A stretch of DNA of 64,000 bases, taken from Cyclobacteriaceae bacterium (lineage in GTDB: Bacteria > Bacteroidota > Bacteroidia > Cytophagales > Cyclobacteriaceae). A program made the translations under genes and the position numbers. Under the pieces are notes generated by a model. That model was not told where the DNA came from, ran no database searches, and saw only the letters and a program-made list of their open reading frames with translations. This document shows positions 17,869 to 26,797 of the stretch, in pieces; positions within the stretch are counted from its first letter, which is position 1; the number at the start of each line of letters is the position of its first letter. The DNA lies in NCBI GenBank assembly GCA_019638395.1, contig JAHBTX010000005.1:310001-374000 (forward strand). Direction: 5' to 3'.

Positions 17869-17935
17869 AGAGAAGCCACGAATACACGAATCTTTATTCT
17901 ACTTTGAATTTATAGAAAGAATTAATCACAATACA

Positions 17936-18925
17936 TTACTTCGTAATCGGCACCTTGGTAAGCAACGCTTTAATAATGTCTTTGGTGCGCACGTTATCGG
18001 CTTCGGCTTCGTAGTTTAGAATAATGCGGTGGTTCATTACATCCAGTGCTACTTCTTTAATGTCTTCCGGTAACACATACTCGCGGCCATCCATAAAGGC
18101 TACAGCTTTGGCAGCCAAGTTCATGTTAATGCTGGCACGGGGCGAAGCTCCAAACTGAATGTATTGGGCTTCGTTATCTAACTTGTATTCTTTGGGTTTG
18201 CGGGTAGCCGTTACTAACTCAATAATATATCGCTCCAACGATTCGGACATTTTCACTTTATTCACCGCTTCGCGAATGGAGAAAATATCTTCTTTGGTAA
18301 GTATAGGATTTACTTCGTAGCTAAACTGCATGTTAGAAATTCTGCGCATAATTTCCAGCTCGTGTTCTTTGGTAGGATAATCTACAAACACTTTCATCAT
18401 AAACCTGTCTATCTGCGCTTCGGGCAGTGGATACGTGCCTTCGTTTTCTACAGGGTTTTGGGTGGCCATTACCAGAAAAGGTTTATCTAACTTAAAGGTT
18501 GTTTCACCAATAGTTACTTGCTTCTCCTGCATCGCTTCCAGCAAGGCAGACTGTACTTTGGCGGGTGAGCGGTTAATCTCATCGGCTAATACAATGTTGG
18601 CGAAAATAGGGCCTTTCTTTACTTCGAATTTTCCTTCCTTTTGATTGTAGATCATCGTGCCCACCAAATCAGCGGGAAGCAAATCGGGCGTAAACTGAAT
18701 GCGCGAAAAATACAGATGCAACACCCGCGCTACTGTACTTATGGTAAGCGTTTTAGCCAGGCCGGGTACACCTTCCAACAAAATGTGGCCGTTGGTAAAC
18801 AAGCCCACCAGCAGGCGGTTTACCATATACTCCTGCCCCACTACCACTTTTGCTACTTCAGCGTAAACCTGTTTTACCTTTTGTGCGTGCTCTTGTTGAA
18901 TTTCTGTTGCTCCTGCAAATGACAT
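17936..18925 (-). CDS. MoxR family AAA+ ATPase
   Basis: From the ATG at 18925 the protein has 329 residues. The AAA_3 core has Walker A GVPGLAKT, Walker B VLADEINRSPAKVQSALLEAMQEKQVTIG, sensor 1 ATQNPVENEGTYPLPEAQIDRFMMKV and the C-terminal AAA lid. MoxR ATPases act as chaperones with von Willebrand factor A-domain partners, commonly encoded next to a DUF58 protein. No such partner follows here on the minus strand: the next gene is the convergent phosphatase. An upstream TTG at 18958 would add 11 residues and is less likely. Confidence 0.93.
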   Translation of the reverse strand: MSFAGATEIQQEHAQKVKQVYAEVAKVVVGQEYMVNRLLVGLFTNGHILLEGVPGLAKTLTISTVARVLHLYFSRIQFTPDLLPADLVGTMIYNQKEGKFEVKKGPIFANIVLADEINRSPAKVQSALLEAMQEKQVTIGETTFKLDKPFLVMATQNPVENEGTYPLPEAQIDRFMMKVFVDYPTKEHELEIMRRISNMQFSYEVNPILTKEDIFSIREAVNKVKMSESLERYIIELVTATRKPKEYKLDNEAQYIQFGASPRASINMNLAAKAVAFMDGREYVLPEDIKEVALDVMNHRIILNYEAEADNVRTKDIIKALLTKVPITK

Positions 18926-19031
18926 ATCCGATCTGTTCTTTAGAGAAATGAAACGCAATTATAACCAATTGGTACTAAAATTTTTGTGGAAAGTTGCCAA
19001 TTGGCGAGGATCAATTGGCTCGCGGTTTCCT

Positions 19032-19057
19032 GTTGCCGGAAACCCGTAGCCGGCAAC
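19032..19057. repeat. Hairpin within a repetitive spacer
   Basis: GTTGCCGG (19032-19039) and CCGGCAAC (19050-19057) can form an 8-bp stem between the SemiSWEET and MoxR genes. The preceding bases hold the near-repeats CCAATTGGCGAGG and TCAATTGGCTCGC and the mirrored words GGTTTCC and GGAAACC. No long T run follows on either strand, so I call it a spacer hairpin rather than a terminator. Confidence 0.5.
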
Positions 19058-19066
19058 CAAAAACAG

Positions 19067-19324
19067 TTACTGTTTAAACGTAAGTTTAAAATAAACCAGT
19101 ATCAAACTAAGGGTAAATACAATTCCATTTGCAACAATTACAGGCCATAGCAACAGAGCAAAACCATACACCAACCAAACAATGGTGCTCAATACCACAA
19201 TTAACATCATAGCCAGACTTAAGTCGCCCGCCTTTTTTGTTTGCCAGGTTTTATATACCTGCGGCATAAAAGTAATGCAGGTTAAAAAACTACCGAAATA
19301 CCCAAAGAGGTCAATGTAATTCAT
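19067..19324 (-). CDS. SemiSWEET-type sugar transporter
   Basis: The 85-residue membrane protein has three predicted membrane segments (GYFGSFLTCITFMPQVYKTW, LAMMLIVVLSTIVWLVYGFALL and PVIVANGIVFTLSLILVYF). The PQ motif lies in the first segment, with the family words SFLTCITFMPQ and NGIVFTLSLILVYFKL. SemiSWEETs form dimers that move sugars down their gradient across the inner membrane. It is followed on the same strand by the MoxR gene after a 141-bp spacer, and lies 24 bp downstream of the exonuclease/GIY-YIG gene, so those two may be cotranscribed. Confidence 0.9.
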   Translation of the reverse strand: MNYIDLFGYFGSFLTCITFMPQVYKTWQTKKAGDLSLAMMLIVVLSTIVWLVYGFALLLWPVIVANGIVFTLSLILVYFKLTFKQ

Positions 19325-19348
19325 ACTACAAAGCTAAACAGCCTGAAC

Positions 19349-20722
19349 TCAATTAAACAACACCAACTCCACTCCCTTCGGATTGGTGAGGTACGAGTTT
19401 ACAATATTTTGTACCACGCGGTTATCTTTAGATGGTTTTATAAAATTACGCGCTGCTTCCAGGCTGGAAATGTTTTCGGTATTATCAAAAAAACCAAAGC
19501 CGAGGTAATTGCCATTCTCCACTAACACTACCGATTTTTCATCGGGCCTGCGCCCCTGGCCCACCAGGGCCACCGTTTCCCCGGCTTCAAAAAACGAATC
19601 GATAGCTTGTTGCGCTCGCCTGTTATACTTTTTTACTTTTTCAACACCCTGGCATGCGCCTTTGCATGTGCCCGATTGATGGCTGAAGCATAGACCTTTA
19701 GCAACCTGCAAGCCACTGAGCTTAGGACATAAGTCGTTTGCTTTTACTTTCTCCCACATAAAATTCCACGCATCGCCCTTCGATGAAAATGTAATGAGCG
19801 GCCGTGCACCTTTGCTTACAACGTTTATTCCAAATCGCAAATACCCATTGCGATCTTCATAATCATACACGCCCCACTCTTCTACTTTATATTTCTGCGC
19901 CAGGTTATACTTAGGCCACAATTTTCTGATCTCTTGTGATTCCAGAATCAAAGCAATCAACTCATTGCCGGTAAGCTCGTAACTGATGTGATGTATTTCG
20001 TTGCGAATGTTAGAGCGGTTCCACTCGCGGGCCTCGCCTGTAAAATGGCCGGCAATTCTTTTTTTAATATTAATGGCTTTGCCAACATAAATAACCGTAC
20101 CCCGCGCATCGTGAAAATAATACACACCCGCCTTGGCCGGAAGTTTATCAAATGCTGCCTTGGGTAAATTAGGTGGCAGAATGGTTTCGCCTGAGTTTCG
20201 CTTTAATGTTTTCGCGATTACACCCTCGTTATCGCGCTTCATCAGCAAATCAAAAATTTTTGCTGTAGCCAGAGCATCGCCACCTGCACGGTGCCGGTCC
20301 GGTATTTTTATGCCCAGGCTTTCGGCTAACCGACCCAGGCTGTAGGAACTTAAACCCGGAATTATCTTGCGACTAAGCCTTACGGTGCAAAGTTTTTTTG
20401 TACTCCAGTTTATGCCGGTTTCTTCAAACTCTTTCTTTAAAAAACTATAATCAAAATGGGCATTGTGTGCTACAAATACCCGGTCTTTCAGCCAACTGAA
20501 AAGTTCGGAGGCAATATCTTCAAAAGCCGGAGCTTCTTGCACCATTTGCGAAGTAATACCCGTTAGCCCGGTAATAAAGCCTGGTATTTTTCGGCCGGGG
20601 TTAATGAGCGTATGAAACTGATCGGTGATCTGCACTCCATCGTAGTGATAAATGGCCACTTCCGTTACACGATGGTTCTCGGCATAACCGCCTGTGGTTT
20701 CAATATCAACAATGGCGTACAT
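19349..20722 (-). CDS. DEDDh exonuclease fused to GIY-YIG nuclease domain (Cho/PolC-epsilon-like)
   Basis: The 457-residue protein joins two nucleases. Residues 1-165 are a DnaQ-like 3'-5' exonuclease with Asp6 and Glu8 in VDIETTG, FVAHNAHFDYSFL, and HRAGGDA carrying the last His and Asp of DEDDh. Residues 190-275 are a GIY-YIG domain resembling UvrC (KAGVYYFHDARGTVIYVGKAINIKKRIAGHF). The C-terminal part (about 280-457) contains CFSHQSGTCKGACQG, a cysteine cluster like the one in UvrC N-terminal modules. Such fusions are common in Bacteroidota and Actinobacteria and probably act in DNA repair. Partner proteins are not visible here. Confidence 0.9.
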   Translation of the reverse strand: MYAIVDIETTGGYAENHRVTEVAIYHYDGVQITDQFHTLINPGRKIPGFITGLTGITSQMVQEAPAFEDIASELFSWLKDRVFVAHNAHFDYSFLKKEFEETGINWSTKKLCTVRLSRKIIPGLSSYSLGRLAESLGIKIPDRHRAGGDALATAKIFDLLMKRDNEGVIAKTLKRNSGETILPPNLPKAAFDKLPAKAGVYYFHDARGTVIYVGKAINIKKRIAGHFTGEAREWNRSNIRNEIHHISYELTGNELIALILESQEIRKLWPKYNLAQKYKVEEWGVYDYEDRNGYLRFGINVVSKGARPLITFSSKGDAWNFMWEKVKANDLCPKLSGLQVAKGLCFSHQSGTCKGACQGVEKVKKYNRRAQQAIDSFFEAGETVALVGQGRRPDEKSVVLVENGNYLGFGFFDNTENISSLEAARNFIKPSKDNRVVQNIVNSYLTNPKGVELVLFN

Positions 20723-20784
20723 AAGGGGACGAAAGGTAAAAATATTCGGGGTTTTAAATTAGAAATTTCATTTCCGAAGAGTCT

Positions 20785-20792
20785 TATCTTTG
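20785..20792 (+). promoter_or_regulatory. -7 promoter element of the holin-4-like gene
   Basis: TATCTTTG fits TAnnTTTG exactly and lies 19 bp before the ATG at 20812. No clear -33 TTG is seen at the right distance. Confidence 0.6.
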
Positions 20793-20811
20793 TTTAAAAT
20801 AGAACTAATCT

Positions 20812-21165
20812 ATGAACGGACTGGTGCGCTTTCTACTTAACGGCCTTGCCGTATTGCTTACCGGCTACCTGCTACAAAGCGGGGTGCATGTAGAAAATTA
20901 TGGGTATGCGTTGCTGGTGGTAGTAGTACTGGCTATTGCCAATGTTATTGTAAAACCCATTTTGATTTTGTTTACGATACCGATAACCGTTGTTACGCTG
21001 GGTCTTTTTCTGTTGGTAATTAATGCCTTGATTATTCTTTTAGTCGATTACTTTATTACCGGCTTTGCTGTTGATGGATTTTGGTGGGCACTGGGTTTTA
21101 GCCTGATTCTTTCTGTCTTCAACAGTATAGTTACCGATCTTACCAAAGAAAAAAAGCAGCACTAA
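20812..21165 (+). CDS. Phage holin family 4 / YvlD-like small membrane protein
   Basis: The 117-residue protein has four hydrophobic segments (FLLNGLAVLLTGYLL, YALLVVVVLAIANVIVKPILILFTIPITVVTLGLFLLVINALIILLVDYF, and FWWALGFSLILSVFNSIV). The NVIVKPIL..FT.PIT..TLGLF..VINA motif identifies the family often named mycobacterial 4TM phage holin. In bacterial chromosomes it is not a phage gene, and its role is unknown, probably in envelope homeostasis. It has a clear promoter and is convergent with the MscS gene, with 5 bp between. Confidence 0.85.
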   Translation: MNGLVRFLLNGLAVLLTGYLLQSGVHVENYGYALLVVVVLAIANVIVKPILILFTIPITVVTLGLFLLVINALIILLVDYFITGFAVDGFWWALGFSLILSVFNSIVTDLTKEKKQH

Positions 21166-21170
21166 TCGCT

Positions 21171-22217
21171 TTACTTTTCTACAATAATGGTTTGTGTGGG
21201 GTAAGCAAACTCAATTCCTTCCTGCGCAAAGGTTTTGAAAATTTTAAGATTAATGCCCTCCTGAATATTCATGTATTGAACGTACTCGGAAGATTCAACA
21301 AAGTACACCACTTCAAAATCCAGGCTGTAGGCACCAAACTTTGCAAAATGTGCCCGATCAAAAGTAGCTCTTTCATGATCTACAATAATGGTACGCAGTA
21401 AAGCCGGAATTTTTTCTAGTTTTTCGGGGGGTGTATTATAAACAACTCCTATCGTAAAGATGATTCGCCTGCGATTCATCCGTTTAAAATTATGAATGCG
21501 CGATTTAGTTAGATCGCTGTTGGCAAAGGCAAGTTGTTCGCCACTTACACTTAGTAACCGGGTTGTTTTAATACCAATGTGTTCCACCGTACCCCGTTTA
21601 TCGTCAACCGTAATAAAATCGCCTACTTCAAACGGGCGATCAAAGAAAATGACAAAGTAATTGAATAAATCGCCCAGAATATTTTGTGCCGCTAAGGCAA
21701 TAGCAATACCGCCTATACCTAAACCGGCAACTACGGCTGTAATGTCATAGCCGAGGTTATCAAACAAAAACAACAAGCCCACCGCCCAGATCACGGCATT
21801 TACTAACAGCATAATGCCATTCAATTGCTTTACTTTTTCTTGGCCGCCTTCCTGTTTGCTTATAAAAGATTCTAATAACAATCGTACGAAAGCCGAAAAC
21901 ATACGAATGATGTAGAATGTAATAACCACACCCAGCGTATTGTTGATAATTTTGGTAATCTTCTCGGAAAAGGTGAGGTAGTGAAGTGCTGAGTACAGCA
22001 CTAAAATATTCAGCACGGGTAATCCGAATTTTTCAATACCTTTTACAATGTAATCGTCAAGCTTGGTTTCTGTTTTTTCGCTCCACTTTTTCAGTAACAT
22101 CAAAATCCGATTCCGGATAAGACGTACTATAATAATCCCACCGATAATAATGGCTACGGTAATCAGGTAATGTTCTACCGTATTGCCATAAAATTCGCGC
22201 GATAAAAACTCTTTCAT
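21171..22217 (-). CDS. MscS family mechanosensitive ion channel
   Basis: The 348-residue inner-membrane protein has N-terminal membrane helices (YLITVAIIIGGIIIVRLI, FGLPVLNILVLYSALHYL, VVITFYIIRMFSAFVRLLL and LLVNAVIWAVGLLFLF). They are followed by the pore-lining helix and beta domain in GLGIGGIAIALAAQNILGDLFNYFVIFFDRPFEVGDFITVDDKRGTVEHIGIKTTRL. The C-terminal alpha/beta domain is complete. Such channels open on membrane tension during osmotic downshock. Length and topology are like YnaI/YbdG-type small channels. No partner gene. Confidence 0.93.
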   Translation of the reverse strand: MKEFLSREFYGNTVEHYLITVAIIIGGIIIVRLIRNRILMLLKKWSEKTETKLDDYIVKGIEKFGLPVLNILVLYSALHYLTFSEKITKIINNTLGVVITFYIIRMFSAFVRLLLESFISKQEGGQEKVKQLNGIMLLVNAVIWAVGLLFLFDNLGYDITAVVAGLGIGGIAIALAAQNILGDLFNYFVIFFDRPFEVGDFITVDDKRGTVEHIGIKTTRLLSVSGEQLAFANSDLTKSRIHNFKRMNRRRIIFTIGVVYNTPPEKLEKIPALLRTIIVDHERATFDRAHFAKFGAYSLDFEVVYFVESSEYVQYMNIQEGINLKIFKTFAQEGIEFAYPTQTIIVEK

Positions 22218-22329
22218 GCGGCAAAGTTAAAGTAGAAATAGTAATTCTTAGTCCATTTTTACCACTAATACAATTTTCGGCTTTAGCCAAAAAAGCTTTT
22301 AATACTTTTCGGCTACAATACGATACGTT

Positions 22330-24687
22330 ATGAAAAAAATTATTCTCCTATTACTTATAAGCCAGGCTGCCTGGGCTCAAACACTGGCCCCGCTTACCGT
22401 TGAAAAAATTATGCGCGACCCTAAATGGATGGGGGTGGCTCCTTCTAACCTCAACTGGTCGGACGACAGTAAACAACTTTACTTTAGCTGGAACCCCGAT
22501 AAAAATCCGGGCGATTCGATATATACCATTACCATCACAAACCGAACACCCCAAAAAGTACCAGCCTCCACCCGCAGAGCACTGCCATCCTTCTCAGGCT
22601 CATTTAATAAAACATTAACAAAGAAGGTGTATGAAAAAAATGGCGACTTGTTTTTGTTAGATGTAGTAAGCGGTAAAGTTATTCAGATTACCAATACCGT
22701 TGATCGCGAATCCGGAGCCGGTTTTTCGATAGACGAACGGAAAATTATTTTTACCGCCAACAATAATTTATTCAGTTGGGAAGTTGCCACCGGTACCTTT
22801 GCACAACTAACTGACTTTAAACGCGGCACCAAACGGCCCGATGCAAAACTTTCTGAACAGGAAAAATGGCTGAAGGCCGATCAACTTGCTTACTTCGAAG
22901 TACTAAAGCAACGCAGCGATAACCGTGCAGCATCTGCTAAAAACCGTAAAGCCGATGCACCTACCCGACCTAAAGAAATTTATTATGGCGATAATAACAT
23001 CAGCGCTGTTCAATTAAGCCCCGATGGAAACTTTGTTACCTACCAACTTATTAAAAGCAGCAGCGCCAAAAACACCATTGTACCCAATTACGTAACTGAA
23101 TCGGGCTTTACTGAAGATATTCCGGCCCGTTCAAAAGTAGGTGGTGTACAAAGTAACAGCGAGTTGTTTATATATGATATTAAGCGCGATACTGTTATTC
23201 AAGTTAAAACCGATGAACTGCCAGGCATTTTTGATTCCCCTGAATTTAAAAAAGCCTATGCCACAAAACCTGCTAAAGACGCAAAAGAAAAAAAGCCAGA
23301 AGCTAGAGCTGTTTCTTATTCAGGTTTGGTTTGGTCGGCCGATGGTAAAAACAATGCTTTGTCGTTACGGTCGCAAGACAATAAAGATCGTTGGATTGTA
23401 TCGTTAGATGTAGCTACTGCCAAACTAAAGTTGATTGATCGGCAACACGATGAAGCCTGGATTGGCGGCCCCGGCACCGGTGGTGGTTTTTTTGGTGGTG
23501 CCAACATGGGCTGGCTGGCCGATAACAAAACGGTGTGGTTTCAATCGGAAGAAACCGGCTACTCACATTTATATACAGTAGATGTAACTTCTGCTAAAAA
23601 ACAAGCCCTTACAAACGGCAAGTACGAGGTACAATCCGTATCGCTTTCGCGCGATAAAAAATTCTTTTACATCATTACCAACGAAGTGCACCCGGGCGAA
23701 AAACATTTTTATAAACTACCGGTTGGCGGTGGCAAAGCTGAAAAGTTAACCACCATGACCGGAGCACACGAAGTAGAACTATCGCCCGATGAAAAGTGGA
23801 TTGCCTTTCGCTACTCGTATAGCAACAAACCCTGGGAGTTGTACCTGCAGGAAAACAAAGCCGGTGCGAAACCACAACAAATTACCAATTCAATTAGCAC
23901 TGAATTTAAATCGTACAACTGGCGCGAACCCGAAGTTACCACCTTTAAAGCCCGCGATGGTGCCGATGTTTATACCCGCATCTATAAGCCCGAAAAACCC
24001 AATGGCGCAGCGGTAATTTTTGTGCATGGTGCCGGGTACTTGCAAAACGCCCACAAGTGGTGGAGCAGCTACTTCCGTGAATACATGTTTCATAATTTAT
24101 TAGTGGATAAAGGCTATACGGTATTAGACCTGGACTACCGGGCAAGTGCCGGCTACGGCCGCGATTGGCGCACCGGCATTTATCGCTTTATGGGTGGTAA
24201 AGATTTAACCGACCATGTGGATGGCGCCAAGTGGCTTACCGAAAAACATGGTGTTGATCCAAAGCGCATTGGCATCTATGGTGGCTCGTATGGTGGTTTT
24301 ATTACGTTAATGGGTATGTTTACTACACCCGATGTGTTTGCTGCCGGAGCAGCCTTGCGCCCTGTTACCGATTGGGCTCAATATAATCACGGTTATACTG
24401 CCAACATTTTAAATACACCCGTTGCTGATAGCATTGCTTACGCGAAAAGCTCACCTTATTATCATGCAGCGGGATTAAAAGGACATTTACTTATCTGCCA
24501 CGGCATGGTAGATGTAAACGTTCACTTTCAGGATGCCGTAAAACTTACACAGCGGCTGATTGAGTTAGGTAAAGACAACTGGGAACTTGCCGTTTATCCT
24601 ATGGAAGATCATGGATTTGTGGAACCCAGCAGTTGGACGGATGAGTACAAACGTATTTTGAAATTGTTTGAGGATAACCTGAAGTAG
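22330..24687 (+). CDS. S9 family (prolyl oligopeptidase / DPP IV-like) exported peptidase
   Basis: The 785-residue protein has a signal peptide (MKKIILLLLISQAAWAQ) and a beta-propeller covering roughly 40-510. The C-terminal alpha/beta hydrolase domain has the nucleophile elbow GIYGGSYGGF (Ser653), then CHGMVDVNVHFQDAV (Asp728) and MEDHGF (His761). The order Ser-Asp-His is as in dipeptidyl peptidase IV. It would act in the periplasm on peptides, removing dipeptides or cleaving after proline. Spacing from its neighbours suggests a single transcriptional unit ending at a strong hairpin terminator. Confidence 0.94.
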   Translation: MKKIILLLLISQAAWAQTLAPLTVEKIMRDPKWMGVAPSNLNWSDDSKQLYFSWNPDKNPGDSIYTITITNRTPQKVPASTRRALPSFSGSFNKTLTKKVYEKNGDLFLLDVVSGKVIQITNTVDRESGAGFSIDERKIIFTANNNLFSWEVATGTFAQLTDFKRGTKRPDAKLSEQEKWLKADQLAYFEVLKQRSDNRAASAKNRKADAPTRPKEIYYGDNNISAVQLSPDGNFVTYQLIKSSSAKNTIVPNYVTESGFTEDIPARSKVGGVQSNSELFIYDIKRDTVIQVKTDELPGIFDSPEFKKAYATKPAKDAKEKKPEARAVSYSGLVWSADGKNNALSLRSQDNKDRWIVSLDVATAKLKLIDRQHDEAWIGGPGTGGGFFGGANMGWLADNKTVWFQSEETGYSHLYTVDVTSAKKQALTNGKYEVQSVSLSRDKKFFYIITNEVHPGEKHFYKLPVGGGKAEKLTTMTGAHEVELSPDEKWIAFRYSYSNKPWELYLQENKAGAKPQQITNSISTEFKSYNWREPEVTTFKARDGADVYTRIYKPEKPNGAAVIFVHGAGYLQNAHKWWSSYFREYMFHNLLVDKGYTVLDLDYRASAGYGRDWRTGIYRFMGGKDLTDHVDGAKWLTEKHGVDPKRIGIYGGSYGGFITLMGMFTTPDVFAAGAALRPVTDWAQYNHGYTANILNTPVADSIAYAKSSPYYHAAGLKGHLLICHGMVDVNVHFQDAVKLTQRLIELGKDNWELAVYPMEDHGFVEPSSWTDEYKRILKLFEDNLK

Positions 24688-24701
24688 CATTTCTTACTAT
24701 G

Positions 24702-24739
24702 AGGTATGGCGGTTATTTACATAGCCGCCATACCTTTTT
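24702..24739 (+). terminator. Rho-independent terminator of the S9 peptidase gene
   Basis: The perfect 11-bp stem AGGTATGGCGG (24702-24712) and CCGCCATACCT (24725-24735) is followed by TTTTTATC. It lies 14 bp past the stop codon. Confidence 0.93.
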
Positions 24740-24759
24740 ATCACTAAAGGAAAAAACAA

Positions 24760-25878
24760 CTACTTCACTGGTACCAATCGGTTTACTGTTCCAGGGTTTT
24801 CTGTTGTAACATAAATGTACCCATCGGGACTTTGCGCCACGGCCCGCACCCGCCCAATCTTTTCAAGCATTCTTTCTTCTGCTACAAATTTTCCATCAGC
24901 AACTTCTACACGCGCTATTAATTGATAGGCCAATGCACCCACTAAAAAATTCCCTTTCCAGTTTGGATACTTGTCGCTGGTAACCATAGTTAATCCGCAG
25001 GGCGCAATTGATGGCACCCAATAGCGCACGGGTTGCTCCATACCAGGCTTTTCAGAAATATCAGAAATAGGTTGGCCATTGTAATCAATGCCATAAGTAA
25101 TAACCGGCCAGCCGTAGTTCTTGCCTTTCTCTACTTTGTTCAGTTCATCGCCACCCTTAGGGCCATGTTCGTGATTCCACAACGTGTTGGTTTGTTTATC
25201 GTAATACACCCCTTGCGGATTGCGATGGCCATACGACCAGATTTCAGGTTTTGCATTGGGTGTATTTACAAATGGGTTATCGGTTGGCACGCGACCGTCT
25301 TCATGCAAGCGCAAAATTTTACCCAAGTGGTTCGATAAATCCTGCGCGTTTTCTTTCTTACCGCGTTCACCAGATGAAAAGTAGATATATCCTTTACCAT
25401 CAAATACAATGCGCGAACCAAAATGCACACCCGATGAAGTGGTAGGTTGGGCTTTAAAAATTTCTTCCAGATTTACCAACGCATTGCCTTGCAGTTTTGC
25501 GCGTGCTATTACTGTACCTCCATTGCTGCCGTCTGGTTTGGAATACGTTAAATAAATCCAACCATTTTGTGCATAGTTAGGATGAAGCTGAATATCCATC
25601 AGTCCGCCTTGGCCCTTATCATATACTTTCGGTACACCTGTAATCTTTTCGGGCAACAGCTTGCCATCTTTAATAACGCGTATCTCGCCACTTTTTTCGG
25701 TAACCAGAATCCGACCATCCGGTAAAAACGCTATTCCCCACACACTTTGCAGATCGGAGGTAATAGTTTCGAGCACAAATTTTTGCTTTTGGGTGGTGAT
25801 GGTTTCACCGGACTTAGGTTGGGCCTGAACGTGCAAATTCAAAATGATAAGGAGCGCAAAGGCGAAAAGTTTTTTCAT
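24760..25878 (-). CDS. PQQ-dependent soluble glucose dehydrogenase-like sugar dehydrogenase
   Basis: From the ATG at 25878 the protein has 372 residues with a signal peptide (MKKLFAFALLIILNLHVQAQ). The six-bladed propeller carries the family words LQSVWGIAFLPDGRILVTEKSGEIRVI, KGQGGLMDIQLHPNYAQNGWIYLTYS, GVHFGSRIVFDGKGYIYFSSGERG and WSYGHRNPQGVYYD. The segment EHGPKGGDELNKVEKGKNYGWPVITYG is the typical PQQ/calcium-site region. It would oxidise aldoses in the periplasm using PQQ. An upstream TTG at 25899 is less likely as start. It is convergent with the S9 peptidase. Confidence 0.93.
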   Translation of the reverse strand: MKKLFAFALLIILNLHVQAQPKSGETITTQKQKFVLETITSDLQSVWGIAFLPDGRILVTEKSGEIRVIKDGKLLPEKITGVPKVYDKGQGGLMDIQLHPNYAQNGWIYLTYSKPDGSNGGTVIARAKLQGNALVNLEEIFKAQPTTSSGVHFGSRIVFDGKGYIYFSSGERGKKENAQDLSNHLGKILRLHEDGRVPTDNPFVNTPNAKPEIWSYGHRNPQGVYYDKQTNTLWNHEHGPKGGDELNKVEKGKNYGWPVITYGIDYNGQPISDISEKPGMEQPVRYWVPSIAPCGLTMVTSDKYPNWKGNFLVGALAYQLIARVEVADGKFVAEERMLEKIGRVRAVAQSPDGYIYVTTENPGTVNRLVPVK

Positions 25879-25923
25879 GATTGTTGGTTGAGTTTGCAAG
25901 ATAGAAGATTGGCGCTAAAAAGT

Positions 25924-26001
25924 TTCTGGTTTCTCGTTTCTGGCTGCTGGTTAGTTTAGCCTTTATATTTTAGCGAGGAGCAAGAAATCAGAAACCAGTA
26001 A
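25924..26001. repeat. Phrase-like inverted spacer between the dehydrogenase and the next gene
   Basis: CTGGTTTCTCGTTTCT and, further right, AGAAATCAGAAACCAG are near-mirror copies (14 of 16 positions). They can pair in the 159-bp divergent gap, just upstream of the -7 element at 26012. Confidence 0.5.
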
Positions 26002-26011
26002 CAGTATTCAT

Positions 26012-26019
26012 TACCTTTG
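26012..26019 (+). promoter_or_regulatory. -7 promoter element of the 26038 gene
   Basis: TACCTTTG fits TAnnTTTG and lies 18 bp before the ATG at 26038. The alternative TTG start at 26017 is inside it. Confidence 0.58.
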
Positions 26020-26037
26020 TACGATATCACACCAAAC

Positions 26038-26514
26038 ATGACTGCAGCTTCATTGGCCGACATCCGGAAAGAATTACAACACACCAATGCCGATACACTG
26101 CAGGCACTTTGCCTTCGGTTGGCCCGCTATAAAAAAGAAAACAAAGAACTCCTCGCTTATCTTTTGTTCGAAGCCCACGATGAGGCTGGTTATATTCAGC
26201 AGGTTAAAACTGAAATAGATGCTTTGTTTACTGAAATAGCCGGGCATAACCTATACCTCACCAAAAAGATTTTACGAAAAGTACTGCGATACACCAACAG
26301 ACAAATTAAATACTCGGGCTTGCCCAAAACCGAGTTGGAACTTAGAATTTACTTTTGCGAAAAAATTATGGCGGAACGAATTCCGCTGAGTACCGGAACG
26401 GTTCTATTTAATCTGTATCAGCAACAGCTCAAAAAAATCGATAGCGTGTTGCATAAGTTACCAGAAGATTTTCAGGAAGATTACAGTCAATCCCTAACCC
26501 TCATCCGCAAATGA
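26038..26514 (+). CDS. Helical protein of unknown function, coupled to the VF530-like gene
   Basis: The 158-residue protein is rich in charged helices ([46 protein letters not shown], then [20 protein letters not shown]). It has no signal peptide, so it is likely cytosolic. I recognise no family. Its stop overlaps the start of the next gene (ATGA at 26511-26514), implying translational coupling. ATG 26038 is preferred over the TTG at 26017. Confidence 0.72.
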   Translation: MTAASLADIRKELQHTNADTLQALCLRLARYKKENKELLAYLLFEAHDEAGYIQQVKTEIDALFTEIAGHNLYLTKKILRKVLRYTNRQIKYSGLPKTELELRIYFCEKIMAERIPLSTGTVLFNLYQQQLKKIDSVLHKLPEDFQEDYSQSLTLIRK

Positions 26515-26732
26515 GCGAACAAAAGAACAACCCTTTGCATGGCAAAACTCTTGAAGCCATTTTAAATTTTCTGGTGGAAAAATATGGGTGGGAAGAATTG
26601 GGCGAGCGAATTCCCGTGAATTGCTTCCGGCACGACCCCAGCATTAAATCAAGTCTTACTTTCTTTAGAAAAACACCGTGGGCGCGAAAGAAAGTAGAAG
26701 ACCTTTATCTGGATTCGCTTGATGGAAATTGA
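26511..26732 (+). CDS. VF530 (DUF2132) family DNA-binding-like protein
   Basis: The 73-residue protein contains the DUF2132 signature [61 protein letters not shown] almost without gaps. The family has a solved fold and has been called DNA-binding, but its role in the cell is not established. It overlaps the upstream gene by 4 bp and probably shares its transcript. Confidence 0.88.
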   Translation: MSEQKNNPLHGKTLEAILNFLVEKYGWEELGERIPVNCFRHDPSIKSSLTFFRKTPWARKKVEDLYLDSLDGN

Positions 26733-26797
26733 ACGGCTGGTGAAACAACAGGAACCACAATCTTTTTGCACTTTTGTAGTCTGATTTAATTTACCAC

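Noticed and set aside
17869-17935. A small gene or terminator between the phosphatase and MoxR genes
   Set aside because: The gap is only 67 bp, with a spacer word but no hairpin with a T tract.
20812-21165. Prophage remnant suggested by the holin-like gene
   Set aside because: The family is chromosomal in many bacteria, and no other phage gene is near it.
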